Positions 18,686 to 27,955 of a stretch of DNA of 64,000 nt are shown here, in pieces. Origin of the DNA: Alphaproteobacteria bacterium (GTDB lineage: Bacteria; Pseudomonadota; Alphaproteobacteria; Reyranellales; Reyranellaceae); NCBI GenBank assembly GCA_017308235.1, contig JAFKFL010000017.1, positions 1-64,000 of the forward strand. Reading direction: 5' to 3'. Position 1 is the first letter of the stretch. Every line of letters begins with the position of its first letter. A program made the translations under genes and the position numbers. The notes beneath the pieces are model-generated. The model worked only from the letters and a program-made list of their open reading frames with translations, did no database searches and was not told where the DNA came from.

Positions 18686-19358
18686 GACTACCGACCAACC
18701 CGAGCGGTCTTCGATGGAAGATCCTCCTGTGGCGGCATCCAACTTGCCTCAGGCACGCAAGCCGGTCCGTGTTGACGGCCGTCACTTGCGCAGCGAGCGC
18801 ACCAAGCGGCTGATTGTCGAGGCCTATATGACGCTGGTGCGGGAGAACAACCAGATGCCGACGGCGGTGCAGATCGCCGAGCGGGCTGGTTATTCCGTGA
18901 GGTCGATCTTCGAGCGGTTTCCCGATCTCCTCGCGATCCGGATTGCGGCGACCGATTTCGCGATCGGCGAAGCCAAGGCGTTGGGGGCGCCGCGCGATAT
19001 CACCGCCGACCGCCAGACCCGCATCCGTTCCCAGGTCGAGGCCCGGGCACGAGGCTGCGAGCGATGGCTGCCGTTCTGGCGCGTGCTCAAGGCCAACAGC
19101 AATGACTCACCGGAGCTTCAGCAACGTATCAAGATGATCCGCCAGCTTGTGCTTATGCGCATCGAGCTGATGTTCAAGTCCGAATTGGCAACGCTTGCCG
19201 AGTCCGAACGCAGCAAGACCCTGATCGCTCTTGAGGCGTTGATGGATTTCGAAAGCTGGGCGCGGATGATCGATATGTTCGGCCTGTCCCATGAGCAGGC
19301 GTGCAAGGTCTGGATCCGGGCGATCGACCGGTTGCTGCCGCCGACGCCGGTTTCTTGA
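18678..19358 (+). CDS. TetR-family regulator, second of a tandem paralogous pair
   Basis: 226 residues from the ATG at 18678, which lies inside the end of the preceding gene (ATGACTGA, 8-nt overlap). It is clearly a duplicate: DGRHLRSERTKRLIVEA, the helix-turn-helix PTAVQIAERAGYSVRSIF, and the C-terminal VWIRAIDRLLPPTP match its neighbour almost position by position. The middle of the ligand domain has diverged. Translational coupling suggests equal production and possibly a heterodimer; this is inference. A tRNA-His promoter overlaps its stop region. Confidence 0.85.
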   Translation: MTETTDQPERSSMEDPPVAASNLPQARKPVRVDGRHLRSERTKRLIVEAYMTLVRENNQMPTAVQIAERAGYSVRSIFERFPDLLAIRIAATDFAIGEAKALGAPRDITADRQTRIRSQVEARARGCERWLPFWRVLKANSNDSPELQQRIKMIRQLVLMRIELMFKSELATLAESERSKTLIALEALMDFESWARMIDMFGLSHEQACKVWIRAIDRLLPPTPVS

Positions 19359-19383
19359 CGCTCCCATCGCCTGAGCGTAGGAA
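19355..19383 (+). promoter_or_regulatory. Sigma-70-type promoter for tRNA-His (and nnr)
   Basis: TTGACG (19355-19360), 17-nt spacer, TAGGAA (19378-19383). The -35 overlaps the stop codon of the upstream TetR gene. The start point should fall near 19390, about 25 nt before the tRNA. Confidence 0.7.
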
Positions 19384-19415
19384 AGCGCGCGCTTCGCCTG
19401 AAGCGAGGGACGGTG

Positions 19416-19492
19416 GCGACCGTAGCTCAGTTGGTTAGAGCGCCAGATTGTGATTCTGGATGTCGCCGGTTCAAATCCGGTCGGTCGCCCCA
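19416..19492 (+). tRNA. tRNA-His (GTG)
   Basis: Full cloverleaf with a GTG anticodon in the loop TTGTGAT. The base before position 1 (G at 19415) can pair with C73 (19489), the histidine-specific extra pair. The genome encodes CCA (19490-19492). Confidence 0.96.
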
Positions 19493-19506
19493 ACCGCCCG
19501 CCTGCC

Positions 19507-21015
19507 ATGCCTGACCCGACACCATCTTCGAGAGATATCGTCCCCCACGACGGACTGGCCCTCCTGAGCTGCGCCCAGATGGCTGTTGCAGACGCGGCCG
19601 CCGTCGCGGCCGGTACGCCGGTGAGCACTCTCATGGAGGCTGCAGGCGGTGCCGTCGCCGCTGCCGTGCAGGAGCGCTACCCGCGCCAGCCCGTCGTCGT
19701 CCTTTGTGGGCCCGGCAACAACGGTGGCGATGGCTTCGTGGCCGCCCGACATCTGGATGCAGCCGGTTGGCCTGTTCGCCTGGCGCTCCTGGGATCGCGC
19801 GGTTCGTTGAAGGGCGACGCGGCAGAGGCCGCCCGACTGTGGACCAGGCCCGTCGAAGAACTTTCGGTCGATCTGCTGGAGAGCCACCCCCTGGTGATCG
19901 ACGCGTTGTTTGGAGCGGGTCTCCGTCGACCAGTCGATGGGATCGCCGCGCGGCTGCTGGCGCGGATGGGCGTCCTGGGCTTGTCGGTCGTCGCGGTCGA
20001 TGTCCCCAGTGGATTGCACGGGGATACGGGCGAGGTGCTGGGACAATCGGTCAAGGCCGACCTCACCGTGACGTTCTTCCGTGCGAAGCCGGGGCATTAC
20101 TCGTTGGAAGGGCTCCGGCTCTGTGGCGAGATTCGCATCGCGAACATCGGCATTCCCCCAGCTGTCCTGGACGACATCCAGCCGGCGCTGTGGAAAAACG
20201 AGCCGATGCTGTGGTCGCCTCTGTTGAAGCGCCACGATCTTGGCGACCACAAATATTTGCGCGGCCATCTCACGATCCTGGGGGGCGGATATTCCACTGG
20301 TGCGGCTCGAATGGCTGCCTTGGCGGCGCGCCGGGCCGGTGCGGGCCTCGTGACCATCGCAGCTCCCGCAACGGCCGCGGCGATCTACCGAGGCACCGAG
20401 CCCGGGAATCTCGTGGCCGATTGCGATGGCGACGACGATTTCGCGCGGCTTCTGGCGGATCGGCGGCGCAATGCCGTGCTGATCGGCCCTGGCTCGGGAG
20501 GAAACGAAAGGACGCGCCGTGCCGTGCTGTCGGCCCTTGCGCTGGGGCGTGCCGCCGTCCTCGATGCCGATGCGCTGACGGTCTTTGCCGAGCGGCCCGA
20601 CACCTTGTTTGCAGCCATCACGGGGCCGGTGCTGATGACGCCCCATGCGGGAGAATTCCGCCAGCTTTTCCCCGACCTGGCCGATATCCCGGGCAAAGTC
20701 GACCGTACCCGTGCCGCAGCCAAGCGCAGTGGTGCTATCGTCCTGCTCAAGGGGCCCGATACGGTGATCGCCGCACCCGACGGCCGGGCGGTGATCAACG
20801 TCCACGCGTCTAGCGCCCTGGCGACCGCAGGATCTGGCGACGTCCTGGCCGGGATCGCGGCGGGCTTGATGGCGCAAGGCCTCGCACCGTTGGCAGTGGG
20901 GGCCGCGGCGGCGTGGGTCCACGGCGAATGCAGCTACCGGTTCGGCGGACCCGGCCTTATCGCTGAAGACCTCATCCACTGCTTGCCGGAAGCCCTTGGT
21001 GCGGCGATGAATTGA
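19507..21015 (+). CDS. nnr: Bifunctional NAD(P)H-hydrate epimerase / ADP-dependent NAD(P)H-hydrate dehydratase
   Basis: Metabolite-repair enzyme that reconverts damaged NAD(P)HX to NAD(P)H. 502 residues from the ATG at 19507; a longer frame would start inside tRNA-His. The N-terminal YjeF_N epimerase domain (residues about 15-215) has GPGNNGGDGFVAARHL and DALFGAGL. The C-terminal ribokinase-like dehydratase domain (about 225-500) has LMTPHAGEFRQLFPD and ATAGSGDVLAGIAAGL. The start is only 14 nt past the tRNA CCA and has no Shine-Dalgarno. In many alphaproteobacteria nnr adjoins glnB; here the two are about 3 kb apart. Confidence 0.93.
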   Translation: MPDPTPSSRDIVPHDGLALLSCAQMAVADAAAVAAGTPVSTLMEAAGGAVAAAVQERYPRQPVVVLCGPGNNGGDGFVAARHLDAAGWPVRLALLGSRGSLKGDAAEAARLWTRPVEELSVDLLESHPLVIDALFGAGLRRPVDGIAARLLARMGVLGLSVVAVDVPSGLHGDTGEVLGQSVKADLTVTFFRAKPGHYSLEGLRLCGEIRIANIGIPPAVLDDIQPALWKNEPMLWSPLLKRHDLGDHKYLRGHLTILGGGYSTGAARMAALAARRAGAGLVTIAAPATAAAIYRGTEPGNLVADCDGDDDFARLLADRRRNAVLIGPGSGGNERTRRAVLSALALGRAAVLDADALTVFAERPDTLFAAITGPVLMTPHAGEFRQLFPDLADIPGKVDRTRAAAKRSGAIVLLKGPDTVIAAPDGRAVINVHASSALATAGSGDVLAGIAAGLMAQGLAPLAVGAAAAWVHGECSYRFGGPGLIAEDLIHCLPEALGAAMN

Positions 21016-21040
21016 CCGTCCGGCAAGCGCGGGCTAAGAG
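21012..21040 (+). promoter_or_regulatory. Sigma-70-type promoter for tRNA-Leu (and tig)
   Basis: TTGACC (21012-21017), 17-nt spacer, TAAGAG (21035-21040). The -35 overlaps the nnr stop codon. A GC hairpin (CGCCCC 21071-21076, GGGGCG 21080-21085) lies in the tRNA 5' leader. Confidence 0.65.
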
Positions 21041-21098
21041 GCGCGCGATTCGGCCCTCGCGGCGTTGGCCCGCCCCGGCGGGGCGCGGGCTAGGTCGG

Positions 21099-21183
21099 GC
21101 GGGCGTGGTGAAATTGGTAGACACGCGAGATTTAGGTTCTCGTGCCGCAAGGCGTGGGGGTTCAAGTCCCTCCGCCCGCACCA
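21099..21183 (+). tRNA. tRNA-Leu (TAG)
   Basis: 85-nt class II tRNA. The acceptor GCGGGCG (21099-21105) pairs with CGCCCGC (21173-21179). The anticodon loop TTTAGGT gives TAG, there is a long variable arm, and CCA is encoded (21181-21183). The tig start is 24 nt downstream. Confidence 0.96.
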
Positions 21184-21207
21184 AACGGAAATGACGGAAG
21201 TGAGATT

Positions 21208-22551
21208 ATGCAAGTCACGGAACTCTCGACCGAAGGCCTGAAGCGGCAATTCAAGATCGTCGTCCCCGCGGGCGACCTTTCAGCCAAGGTCGATGAACGG
21301 CTGGCGGAGCTTTCGCGGACGGCGCAGATGCCGGGCTTTCGTCCCGGCAAGGTGCCGGTCGGCCTCCTGAAGAAGCAGTATGGCCAGGCGCTCTATGGCG
21401 AGGCGCTGGAGCAGGCGGTCAACCAGAGCACGGCCAAGGCGATCGAGGATCGCGGCTTGCGCCCGGCCTTGCAGCCCAAGGTCGATCTCAAGGAACTGGG
21501 CGAGGGCAAGGACGTCGAGTTCGAGGTCGCCATCGAAGTACTGCCGGAGATCGGCAAGTTGGACTTCTCCGACATCGAGCTTGAGCGGTTGAAAGCCGAG
21601 ATCCCGGAGAAGGACGTCGACGAGGCCCTGCAGCGAATCGCCAAAGCCAACCGCGAGCAGAAACCGGTTGATCCGCCGCGCCCTGCGCAGAAGGGCGACG
21701 CGATCAAGATCGATTTCGTCGGGTCTGTCGAAGGGGTCGAGTTCCCTGGCGGCAAGGCCGATGACTACGTGCTGGAACTGGGGTCAGGCTCGTTCATCCC
21801 AGGCTTTGAGGATCAGCTCGTAGGCGCCGAAGTCGGCAAGCCGGTCGACGTCAAGGTGACCTTTCCGGCCGAATACGGTGCCAAGGAGCTCGCAGGCAAG
21901 GATGCCGTCTTCAAGTGCACCGTGAAGGAAATTCTCGAATTCGTCGAAGCGCCGCTCGATGATGAGCTGGCAAAGAAGAACAACTTCGAGACCCTCGACG
22001 CCATGCGCAAGGCGGTGAGCGATCGGATCGGGCAGGACTATGCCCAGATCTCGCGCTCCATGATCAAGCGCCAGCTTCTCGACAAGCTCGCCGAAACCCA
22101 CAAGTTCGCCGTCCCCGAGGGGCTTGTCGAAGGGGAGTTCAATTCGATCTGGCAGCGCATCGAGCAAGCCAAAAAGAATGGCGAGAAGCTCGAGGACGAT
22201 GAGGAAAAGCTGCGCAAGGACTACCAGGACATCGCCGAGCGTCGGGTACGGCTCGGCTTGTTGCTGGCGGACGTTGGCCGCTCCAACAGCATCGAAGCCA
22301 CACCCGAGGAACTCAACCAAGCGGTGATGCGCGAGGCGATGCGCTATCCTGGCCAAGAACGGCAGGTGCTGGAGTTTTACGGCAAGAACGCCGAGCTCAA
22401 GGAGCAACTGCGCGCGCCGATCTTCGAGGAGAAGACCGTTGATTTCATCCTTGAGCTCGCCAAGGTGACCGAAAAGACGGTTACCCCGGAGGAACTGATG
22501 AAAGCGGCTCGCGAAACCGAGGAGCAGCCGGCCGAGCCGGCCACCAATTGA
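21208..22551 (+). CDS. tig: Trigger factor (ribosome-associated chaperone / peptidyl-prolyl isomerase)
   Basis: 447 residues from the ATG at 21208. The N-terminal ribosome-binding domain carries the signature GFRPGKVP near residue 47. The FKBP-like PPIase domain (about 150-240) includes GDAIKIDFVGSVEGVEFPGGKADDY and GSGSFIPGFEDQLVGA. The C-terminal helical arms follow. It meets nascent chains at the ribosome exit tunnel. It heads the conserved tig-clpP-clpX-lon order. No promoter is obvious between it and tRNA-Leu, so a shared transcript is likely. Confidence 0.96.
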   Translation: MQVTELSTEGLKRQFKIVVPAGDLSAKVDERLAELSRTAQMPGFRPGKVPVGLLKKQYGQALYGEALEQAVNQSTAKAIEDRGLRPALQPKVDLKELGEGKDVEFEVAIEVLPEIGKLDFSDIELERLKAEIPEKDVDEALQRIAKANREQKPVDPPRPAQKGDAIKIDFVGSVEGVEFPGGKADDYVLELGSGSFIPGFEDQLVGAEVGKPVDVKVTFPAEYGAKELAGKDAVFKCTVKEILEFVEAPLDDELAKKNNFETLDAMRKAVSDRIGQDYAQISRSMIKRQLLDKLAETHKFAVPEGLVEGEFNSIWQRIEQAKKNGEKLEDDEEKLRKDYQDIAERRVRLGLLLADVGRSNSIEATPEELNQAVMREAMRYPGQERQVLEFYGKNAELKEQLRAPIFEEKTVDFILELAKVTEKTVTPEELMKAARETEEQPAEPATN

Positions 22552-22552
22552 T

Positions 22553-22588
22553 CAGCGCCGCCGGCCTTGAACCGGGCCATCAGCGCTG
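22553..22588 (+). repeat. Hairpin with GGCC-TTGAAC core between tig and clpP
   Basis: Outer stem CAGCGC (22553-22558) / GCGCTG (22583-22588) and inner stem GGCC (22563-22566) / GGCC (22575-22578) are joined by a symmetrical 4x4 internal loop. The loop TTGAACCG completes a CTTGAA, the sigma-32-type -35 hexamer. A near copy precedes lon. Confidence 0.45.
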
Positions 22589-22624
22589 CCACCTTTAGTC
22601 CCCAGTCTGCAAGGAGTTTCGGCG

Positions 22625-23272
22625 ATGAGCCGCGAGCGTGATCCGCTGGAAGTCTACAACAATTACTACGTGCCGATGGTTGTGGAGCAATCGGCTCGAG
22701 GAGAGCGTGGCTATGACATCTGGTCGAGGCTGCTCAAGGAACGCATCATTTTCCTGAACGGGCCGATCGAGGACAATGTCGCAGGCCTGGTTTGCGCTCA
22801 GCTGCTCTATTTGGAAGCCGAGAACCCGACCAAGGACATTTCCTTCTATATAAATTCGCCAGGCGGTGTGGTGAGCTCTGGGCTGGGGATATACGATACC
22901 ATGCAGTATGTCCGGCCACAGATTTCGACCTTGGTCTACGGACAGGCGGCATCGGCAGGATCCCTGCTTCTGATGGCCGGTGCCAAGGGCAAGCGCTTTT
23001 CCCTGCCCAACGCTCGGATCATGATCCATCAGCCCTCGGGCGGAGCCCAGGGACAGGCGACCGATATCGAGATCCACGCCAAGGAAATCCTGCAAACTCG
23101 GGCACGTCTGAACCAGATGTACGTTCAACATACGGGCCGGACGATCGAGGAAATCGAGCGGGCGATGGAGCGTGACAAGTTCTTTTCCCCGCCGGAAGCC
23201 AAGGAATTCGGCCTTATCGACGACGTCCTGGAAAATCGGCCTGTGCCGACGATCCAAGCGGCGGCTTCCTGA
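22625..23272 (+). CDS. clpP: ATP-dependent Clp protease proteolytic subunit
   Basis: 215-residue serine peptidase forming the 14-mer barrel used with ClpX or ClpA. The triad is Ser110 (GQAASAG), His135 (MIHQP) and Asp184 (ERDKFF), with the same spacing as E. coli Ser97/His122/Asp171. The residue after the nucleophile is Ala, where Met is common. AAGGAG-type ribosome site 7-8 nt upstream. It is followed by clpX and lon. Confidence 0.97.
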   Translation: MSRERDPLEVYNNYYVPMVVEQSARGERGYDIWSRLLKERIIFLNGPIEDNVAGLVCAQLLYLEAENPTKDISFYINSPGGVVSSGLGIYDTMQYVRPQISTLVYGQAASAGSLLLMAGAKGKRFSLPNARIMIHQPSGGAQGQATDIEIHAKEILQTRARLNQMYVQHTGRTIEEIERAMERDKFFSPPEAKEFGLIDDVLENRPVPTIQAAAS

Positions 23273-23325
23273 GCTACCGCGACCAATTGCTTCCTATTCG
23301 CAGGTCGACACACTATATTTTGGGG

Positions 23326-23355
23326 TTGTCGCTCTCTGGGAGGCGCGTTTAACAT
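23326..23355 (+). promoter_or_regulatory. Candidate promoter and leader hairpin for clpX
   Basis: TTGTCG (23326-23331), 18-nt spacer, TAACAT (23350-23355). The predicted leader contains a 7-bp hairpin, GGGCTCG (23368-23374) / CGAGCCC (23382-23388), about 24 nt before the start codon. Confidence 0.45.
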
Positions 23356-23411
23356 AGTCTTGTGTGCGGGCTCGCCGGCTGCGAGCCCCCAAGCGGAGGT
23401 GCGTTACTGAC

Positions 23412-24683
23412 ATGCCAGCCGCCAAGTCCGGGGGCGATTCCCGCAATACCCTCTACTGCAGCTTCTGCGGCAAGAGCCAGCATGAGGTCCGTAAGCTCAT
23501 TGCCGGCCCGACCGTATTCATCTGCGATGAATGCGTCGAGCTTTGCATGGACATCATCCGGGAGGAGAGCAAGACCACCCTGGTGAAGTCCAAGGACGGC
23601 GTGCCGTCGCCTAAGGAAATTCGCCAGATCCTCGATGACTACGTCATCGGGCAAGATCAGGCCAAGCGCATCCTGGCCGTTGCGGTGCACAATCACTACA
23701 AGCGGCTAAGCCATGGCGGCAAGGCGAACGAAGTCGAGATCGCCAAGTCCAACATCATGCTGATCGGTCCGACCGGCTGCGGGAAAACCCTGCTGGCGCA
23801 GACGCTGGCCCGCATGCTGGACGTTCCCTTCACGATGGCCGACGCCACGACGCTCACCGAGGCGGGCTACGTCGGTGAGGACGTCGAGAACATTATCCTG
23901 AAGCTGTTGCAGGCGGCCGACTACAATGTCGAGCGGGCGCAGCGCGGCATCGTCTATATCGATGACGTCGACAAGATCAGCCGCAAGTCCGACAACCCCT
24001 CGATTACGCGCGATGTGTCGGGTGAGGGCGTGCAGCAGGCACTACTCAAGATCATGGAAGGGACCGTTGCATCGGTGCCGCCACAAGGCGGGCGCAAACA
24101 TCCACAGCAGGAGTTCCTGCAGGTCGACACGACCAATATCCTGTTCATCTGTGGTGGCGCTTTCTCCGGCCTCGACAAGATCATTTCCCAGCGGCGGCAG
24201 GGCACCTCGATCGGCTTCGGTGCCGAGGTGCGGGGCCCTGACGACCGACGCACCGGCGAGGTGTTGCGTGATCTGGAGCCTGAGGATCTTCTGAAATACG
24301 GGCTGATCCCGGAGTTCGTGGGCCGCCTTCCAGTGGTTGCGACGCTGGAGGATCTGGACGAGGGCGCGCTGATCGAGATCCTGACCCGGCCGAAGAATGC
24401 ACTGCTCAAGCAGTACCAGCGACTATTCGACATGGAGAACGTGAAGCTGAAGTTCTCTGACGATGCGTTGCGGGCAGTTGCCCAGAAAGCGATCCTGCGT
24501 AAAACAGGCGCACGCGGCCTGCGGTCGATCATGGAGACCGTGCTGCTTGATACAATGTACGATTTGCCTTCACTCGATGGCGTCGACGAGGTCGTGATCA
24601 ATCGTGAAGTCATCGAAGGGCGTGCCCAGCCGCTATACGTGCACGGCGAGCGCAAGGAAGGCATCGCTGCCGCGCCGGCCTGA
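23412..24683 (+). CDS. clpX: ATP-dependent Clp protease ATP-binding subunit ClpX
   Basis: 423-residue AAA+ unfoldase that feeds substrates to ClpP. The N-terminal zinc-binding domain has Cys16, Cys19, Cys38 and Cys41. Walker A is GPTGCGKT, Walker B is VYIDDVDKI, and the pore and IGF-loop region lies around [11 protein letters not shown]. An upstream in-frame extension of 16 residues precedes the zinc domain and is not family-like. It is separated from clpP by 139 bp that hold a probable promoter. Confidence 0.97.
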   Translation: MPAAKSGGDSRNTLYCSFCGKSQHEVRKLIAGPTVFICDECVELCMDIIREESKTTLVKSKDGVPSPKEIRQILDDYVIGQDQAKRILAVAVHNHYKRLSHGGKANEVEIAKSNIMLIGPTGCGKTLLAQTLARMLDVPFTMADATTLTEAGYVGEDVENIILKLLQAADYNVERAQRGIVYIDDVDKISRKSDNPSITRDVSGEGVQQALLKIMEGTVASVPPQGGRKHPQQEFLQVDTTNILFICGGAFSGLDKIISQRRQGTSIGFGAEVRGPDDRRTGEVLRDLEPEDLLKYGLIPEFVGRLPVVATLEDLDEGALIEILTRPKNALLKQYQRLFDMENVKLKFSDDALRAVAQKAILRKTGARGLRSIMETVLLDTMYDLPSLDGVDEVVINREVIEGRAQPLYVHGERKEGIAAAPA

Positions 24684-24731
24684 AATTTGCTACGCTGATG
24701 GCATTTCCTGCCGTCGGTACTCCCGTTCCGG

Positions 24732-24745
24732 GGCCTTGAACGGCC
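24732..24745 (+). promoter_or_regulatory. GGCC-TTGAAC-GGCC element upstream of lon
   Basis: GGCC (24732-24735), TTGAAC, GGCC (24742-24745) contains CTTGAA, the sigma-32 -35 hexamer. It resembles the element before clpP. It lies 119 bp before lon in the 180-bp clpX-lon gap. No convincing heat-shock -10 was found at 13-18 nt, so the call is tentative. Confidence 0.35.
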
Positions 24746-24863
24746 TTCCGTTCGAGCCAATCTTTGCAGCTGAGTGTGCGTTGCTTTCTGTCGCCAATCG
24801 CCCGCCTCTGGGGATTGCGGCCGGGGTGCGCGACAGCTCTAACAGCATATGTAGCGAGGCATT

Positions 24864-27269
24864 ATGAACGCCCCCACCACTCAACAAGGCTCCGTCTATC
24901 CCGTCCTGCCATTGCGCGACATCGTCGTGTTCCCGGGCATGATCGTTCCTCTTTTCGTCGGCCGCGAGAAGAGCGTGAAGGCGCTCGAAGAGGTGATGAA
25001 GGACGACAAGCAGATCCTGCTGATCGCCCAGAAGAACGCCACCCAGGACGACCCGGGCCCGGACGATATCTATGATATCGGCACGCTCGGCACGGTACTG
25101 CAGCTTCTCAAGCTCCCTGACGACACCGTCAAGGTGCTGGTCGAGGGCGGCAAGCGGGTGCGCATCGCGGGCTACACCGACCGCGCCGACTTCTTCGAGG
25201 CCCGTGCCGTCGAGATGGAGGAGGCCTCTGGCGATCCAGCCGAATTGCAGGCCGCCGCGCGCACCGTCGTTTCGGAATTCGAGAACTACGTGAAGCTCAA
25301 CAAGAAGGTGCCGCCTGAGGTTGTTGTCTCGATCAACAAGATCGAGGAGCCGGCCAAGCTCGCCGACACGATCTCGGCGCATCTGGCGCTGAAGGTCGCC
25401 GACAAGCAGCAGCTCCTTGAGCTCGACTCGGTGTCGAAGCGGTTGGAGCGGATTCTCGGCCTCATGGAAGGCGAGATCGGTGTCCTGCAGGTCGAGAAGA
25501 AGATTCGCAATCGCGTGAAGCGTCAAATGGAAAAGACGCAACGCGAGTACTACCTCAACGAGCAGATGAAGGCGATCCAGAAGGAGCTTGGCGAGACCGA
25601 AGACGGTCGCGACGAGATATCCGAGCTGGAGAAGCGCATCAAGAAGACGCGCCTCAGCAAGGAAGCGCGCGAGAAGGCTAACGGCGAGCTGAAGAAGCTG
25701 CGCACGATGAGCCCGATGTCGGCTGAGGCGACGGTGGTACGCAACTACCTTGACTGGCTGCTGTCCATTCCGTGGCGCAAGCCGACCAAGATCATCAAGG
25801 ACCTGAAGTACGCCGAGGACGTGCTCAACGCCGATCATCACGGCCTGGAGAAGGTGAAGGAGCGCATCCTCGAATACCTCGCCGTGCAGCAGCGGGTCGA
25901 CAAGATGAAGGGCCCGATCCTGTGCCTCGTCGGTCCTCCGGGTGTCGGCAAGACCTCGCTCGGCAAGTCGATAGCCAAGGCGACGGGCCGCAACTTCGTG
26001 CGCATGTCGCTGGGCGGCGTACGCGACGAAGCCGAGATCCGCGGCCATCGCCGGACCTATATCGGCTCGCTGCCGGGTAAGGTCGTGCAGAGCATGAAGA
26101 AGGCGAAGTCGTCGAATCCGCTTTTCCTGCTCGACGAGATCGACAAGCTGGGCGCCGACTTCCGCGGCGATCCCTCATCGGCTCTGCTTGAGGTCCTCGA
26201 TCCCGAGCAGAACGCGACTTTCAACGATCATTACCTCGAGATCGATTACGATCTGTCGAACGTGATGTTCATCACCACGGCCAACTCGATGCGCATGGCG
26301 CAGCCGCTGCTGGACCGCATGGAGATCATCCGTCTGGCGGGTTACACCGAGGACGAGAAGGTGGCGATCGCCCGCAAGCACCTGATCCCCAAGCAGGTCG
26401 AGGCGAACGGACTGAAGGACAACGAGCTCGACATCCACGATGACGCCGTGCGTGACCTCGTGCGCTACTACACGCGCGAGGCAGGCGTGCGTAATCTGGA
26501 GCGTGAGATCGCCAACTTGGCGCGCAAGGCCACCAAGGAAATCCTCATGAAGGGGACGTCCAAGGTGAAGGTCACGGCCAAGAACCTCGACAAATACGCG
26601 GGCGTCCGCCGCTTCCGCTACGGCGAGGCGGAGCTCGAAGATCTCGTAGGCATCACCACGGGCCTCGCCTGGACCGAGGTTGGTGGCGAACTCCTGCAGG
26701 TCGAGGCGGTACTGGTGCCTGGCCGCGGTCGTGTCACTGTGACCGGCAAGCTGGGCGACGTCATGCAGGAGTCGGTGCAGGCGGCAAACGCCTACGTCCG
26801 TTCCCGCGCGGCGGCATTCGGCATCAAGCAGGCCATGTTCGAGAAGCGTGACATCCATGTGCACGTGCCGGAAGGCGCAACGCCCAAGGATGGTCCTTCG
26901 GCCGGCGTCGCCATGATCACCTCGATCGTATCGGCGCTGACCGGAAACCCGGTCCGCAAGGAAGTGGCCATGACCGGCGAGATCAGCCTGCGCGGCCGGG
27001 TCCTGCCGATCGGGGGCCTCAAGGAGAAGCTGCTGGCTGCATTGCGCGGCGGTCTCAAGACCGTGCTCATTCCCAAGGAGAATGAGCGTGACCTGCCGGA
27101 AATTCCCGACAACGTGAAGAAGGGGCTGGAGCTGGTCCCGGTCTCCACAGTCGACGAGGTGCTGGCCCGGGCATTGGCAAGGCCGCTGGTGCCGATCGAA
27201 TGGCCAGACGATCTCGAGCCTGTCGCGAAGAAGCCTGCGGAAGGGGCTGAGGCGATCGTTGCCCACTGA
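24864..27269 (+). CDS. lon: ATP-dependent protease Lon (LonA)
   Basis: 801 residues. The N-terminal LON substrate domain opens [20 protein letters not shown]. The AAA+ domain has Walker [10 protein letters not shown] (about residue 355) and FLLDEIDK. The C-terminal serine/lysine protease domain carries the nucleophile Ser in [12 protein letters not shown] (about residue 678) and the downstream catalytic Lys in [10 protein letters not shown]. It degrades misfolded and regulatory proteins in the cytosol. A 12-bp terminator follows, and hupB comes next as in many proteobacteria. Confidence 0.97.
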   Translation: MNAPTTQQGSVYPVLPLRDIVVFPGMIVPLFVGREKSVKALEEVMKDDKQILLIAQKNATQDDPGPDDIYDIGTLGTVLQLLKLPDDTVKVLVEGGKRVRIAGYTDRADFFEARAVEMEEASGDPAELQAAARTVVSEFENYVKLNKKVPPEVVVSINKIEEPAKLADTISAHLALKVADKQQLLELDSVSKRLERILGLMEGEIGVLQVEKKIRNRVKRQMEKTQREYYLNEQMKAIQKELGETEDGRDEISELEKRIKKTRLSKEAREKANGELKKLRTMSPMSAEATVVRNYLDWLLSIPWRKPTKIIKDLKYAEDVLNADHHGLEKVKERILEYLAVQQRVDKMKGPILCLVGPPGVGKTSLGKSIAKATGRNFVRMSLGGVRDEAEIRGHRRTYIGSLPGKVVQSMKKAKSSNPLFLLDEIDKLGADFRGDPSSALLEVLDPEQNATFNDHYLEIDYDLSNVMFITTANSMRMAQPLLDRMEIIRLAGYTEDEKVAIARKHLIPKQVEANGLKDNELDIHDDAVRDLVRYYTREAGVRNLEREIANLARKATKEILMKGTSKVKVTAKNLDKYAGVRRFRYGEAELEDLVGITTGLAWTEVGGELLQVEAVLVPGRGRVTVTGKLGDVMQESVQAANAYVRSRAAAFGIKQAMFEKRDIHVHVPEGATPKDGPSAGVAMITSIVSALTGNPVRKEVAMTGEISLRGRVLPIGGLKEKLLAALRGGLKTVLIPKENERDLPEIPDNVKKGLELVPVSTVDEVLARALARPLVPIEWPDDLEPVAKKPAEGAEAIVAH

Positions 27270-27293
27270 TCTCTCCGTCTATTCAATCGAAAG

Positions 27294-27330
27294 CCGAGGC
27301 CCCGGAGCAACCGGGGCCTCGGTGCGTTTT
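27294..27330 (+). terminator. Terminator after lon
   Basis: A perfect 12-bp stem, CCGAGGCCCCGG (27294-27305) and CCGGGGCCTCGG (27311-27322), with loop AGCAA, is followed by TGCGTTTT. It lies 24 nt after the lon stop. Confidence 0.85.
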
Positions 27331-27384
27331 GCCCCATTATCTGTGGTCAAAATTGCGGGGTAGCTACAAAATATGGTATTCCCA

Positions 27385-27414
27385 TTGACGCCGTTTTCGC
27401 GCCGCCCTTAGAGT
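27385..27414 (+). promoter_or_regulatory. Sigma-70-type promoter for hupB
   Basis: TTGACG (27385-27390), 18-nt spacer, TAGAGT (27409-27414). It is 30 nt before the hupB start and just after the lon terminator, in a short AT-richer stretch. Confidence 0.6.
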
Positions 27415-27443
27415 CGACGCTGCCGGATTTCAGAGGGTCGCCT

Positions 27444-27716
27444 GTGAATAAGCATGACTTGATTGCTGCAGTTGCCGCTTCGACCAACCTGTCCAAGACC
27501 GACGCCGCCAATGCTGTGGACTCGATCCTCACCGTCATCACCAAATCCTTGAAGAAGAAGGAGAAGGTTCTGTTGGTCGGGTTCGGGACGTTCCAGGTTT
27601 CCCGGCGCAAGGCGGGGGAGGGGCGCAATCCGCAGACGGGTGAGAAGATCAAGATCCCGGCGGCGACCGTGCCGCGCTTCAAGGCGAGCAAGGCCCTCAA
27701 GGACGCGATCAACTAG
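27444..27716 (+). CDS. hupB: HU-family nucleoid DNA-binding protein
   Basis: 90 residues from a GTG at 27444 (GAGGGT about 7-12 nt upstream), opening MNKHDLIAAVAASTNLSKTDA. The beta-arm region holds the HU signature GFGTFQVSRRKAGEGRNPQTG, with the DNA-intercalating RNP tip. It bends and compacts DNA as a dimer. Position after lon is typical. Confidence 0.95.
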   Translation: MNKHDLIAAVAASTNLSKTDAANAVDSILTVITKSLKKKEKVLLVGFGTFQVSRRKAGEGRNPQTGEKIKIPAATVPRFKASKALKDAIN

Positions 27717-27792
27717 TCGGCCACCAACCGAGCAACCGACTGGGCAATAAGCCAGCGCTGTTCGTGCTCCGCTGTGCTACGAAGAGCGAGAC

Positions 27793-27868
27793 GGGCGATT
27801 AGCTCAGTTGGTAGAGCGCCTCCTTTACACGGAGGATGTCGGCGGTTCGAGTCCGTCATCGCCCACCA
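27793..27868 (+). tRNA. tRNA-Val (TAC)
   Basis: Acceptor GGGCGAT (27793-27799) / ATCGCCC (27858-27864). The anticodon stem CCTCC/GGAGG has loop TTTACAC, giving TAC. CCA is encoded (27866-27868). No clear promoter of its own was seen in the 76 nt after hupB. Confidence 0.96.
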
Positions 27869-27955
27869 CTGCACATATTCACGCAGGCATTTCGCGTTTC
27901 GCGGAAAGTTCAAATATTCCCGGCATTTACGCGCTATCTCGCGGATGCGGTTAGC

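Noticed and set aside
19471..20979. 502-codon open frame antisense to nnr
   Set aside because: A shadow of a GC-rich gene; it would also read through tRNA-His and shows no recognisable domain.
21071..21085. CGCCCC-GGC-GGGGCG hairpin as terminator of nnr
   Set aside because: No T-run follows, and it lies downstream of the probable tRNA-Leu promoter, so termination there would silence the tRNA.
24690..26048. 452-codon open frame antisense to lon and its leader
   Set aside because: Low-complexity Leu/Val/Asp/His composition opposite a certain gene; no supporting signal.
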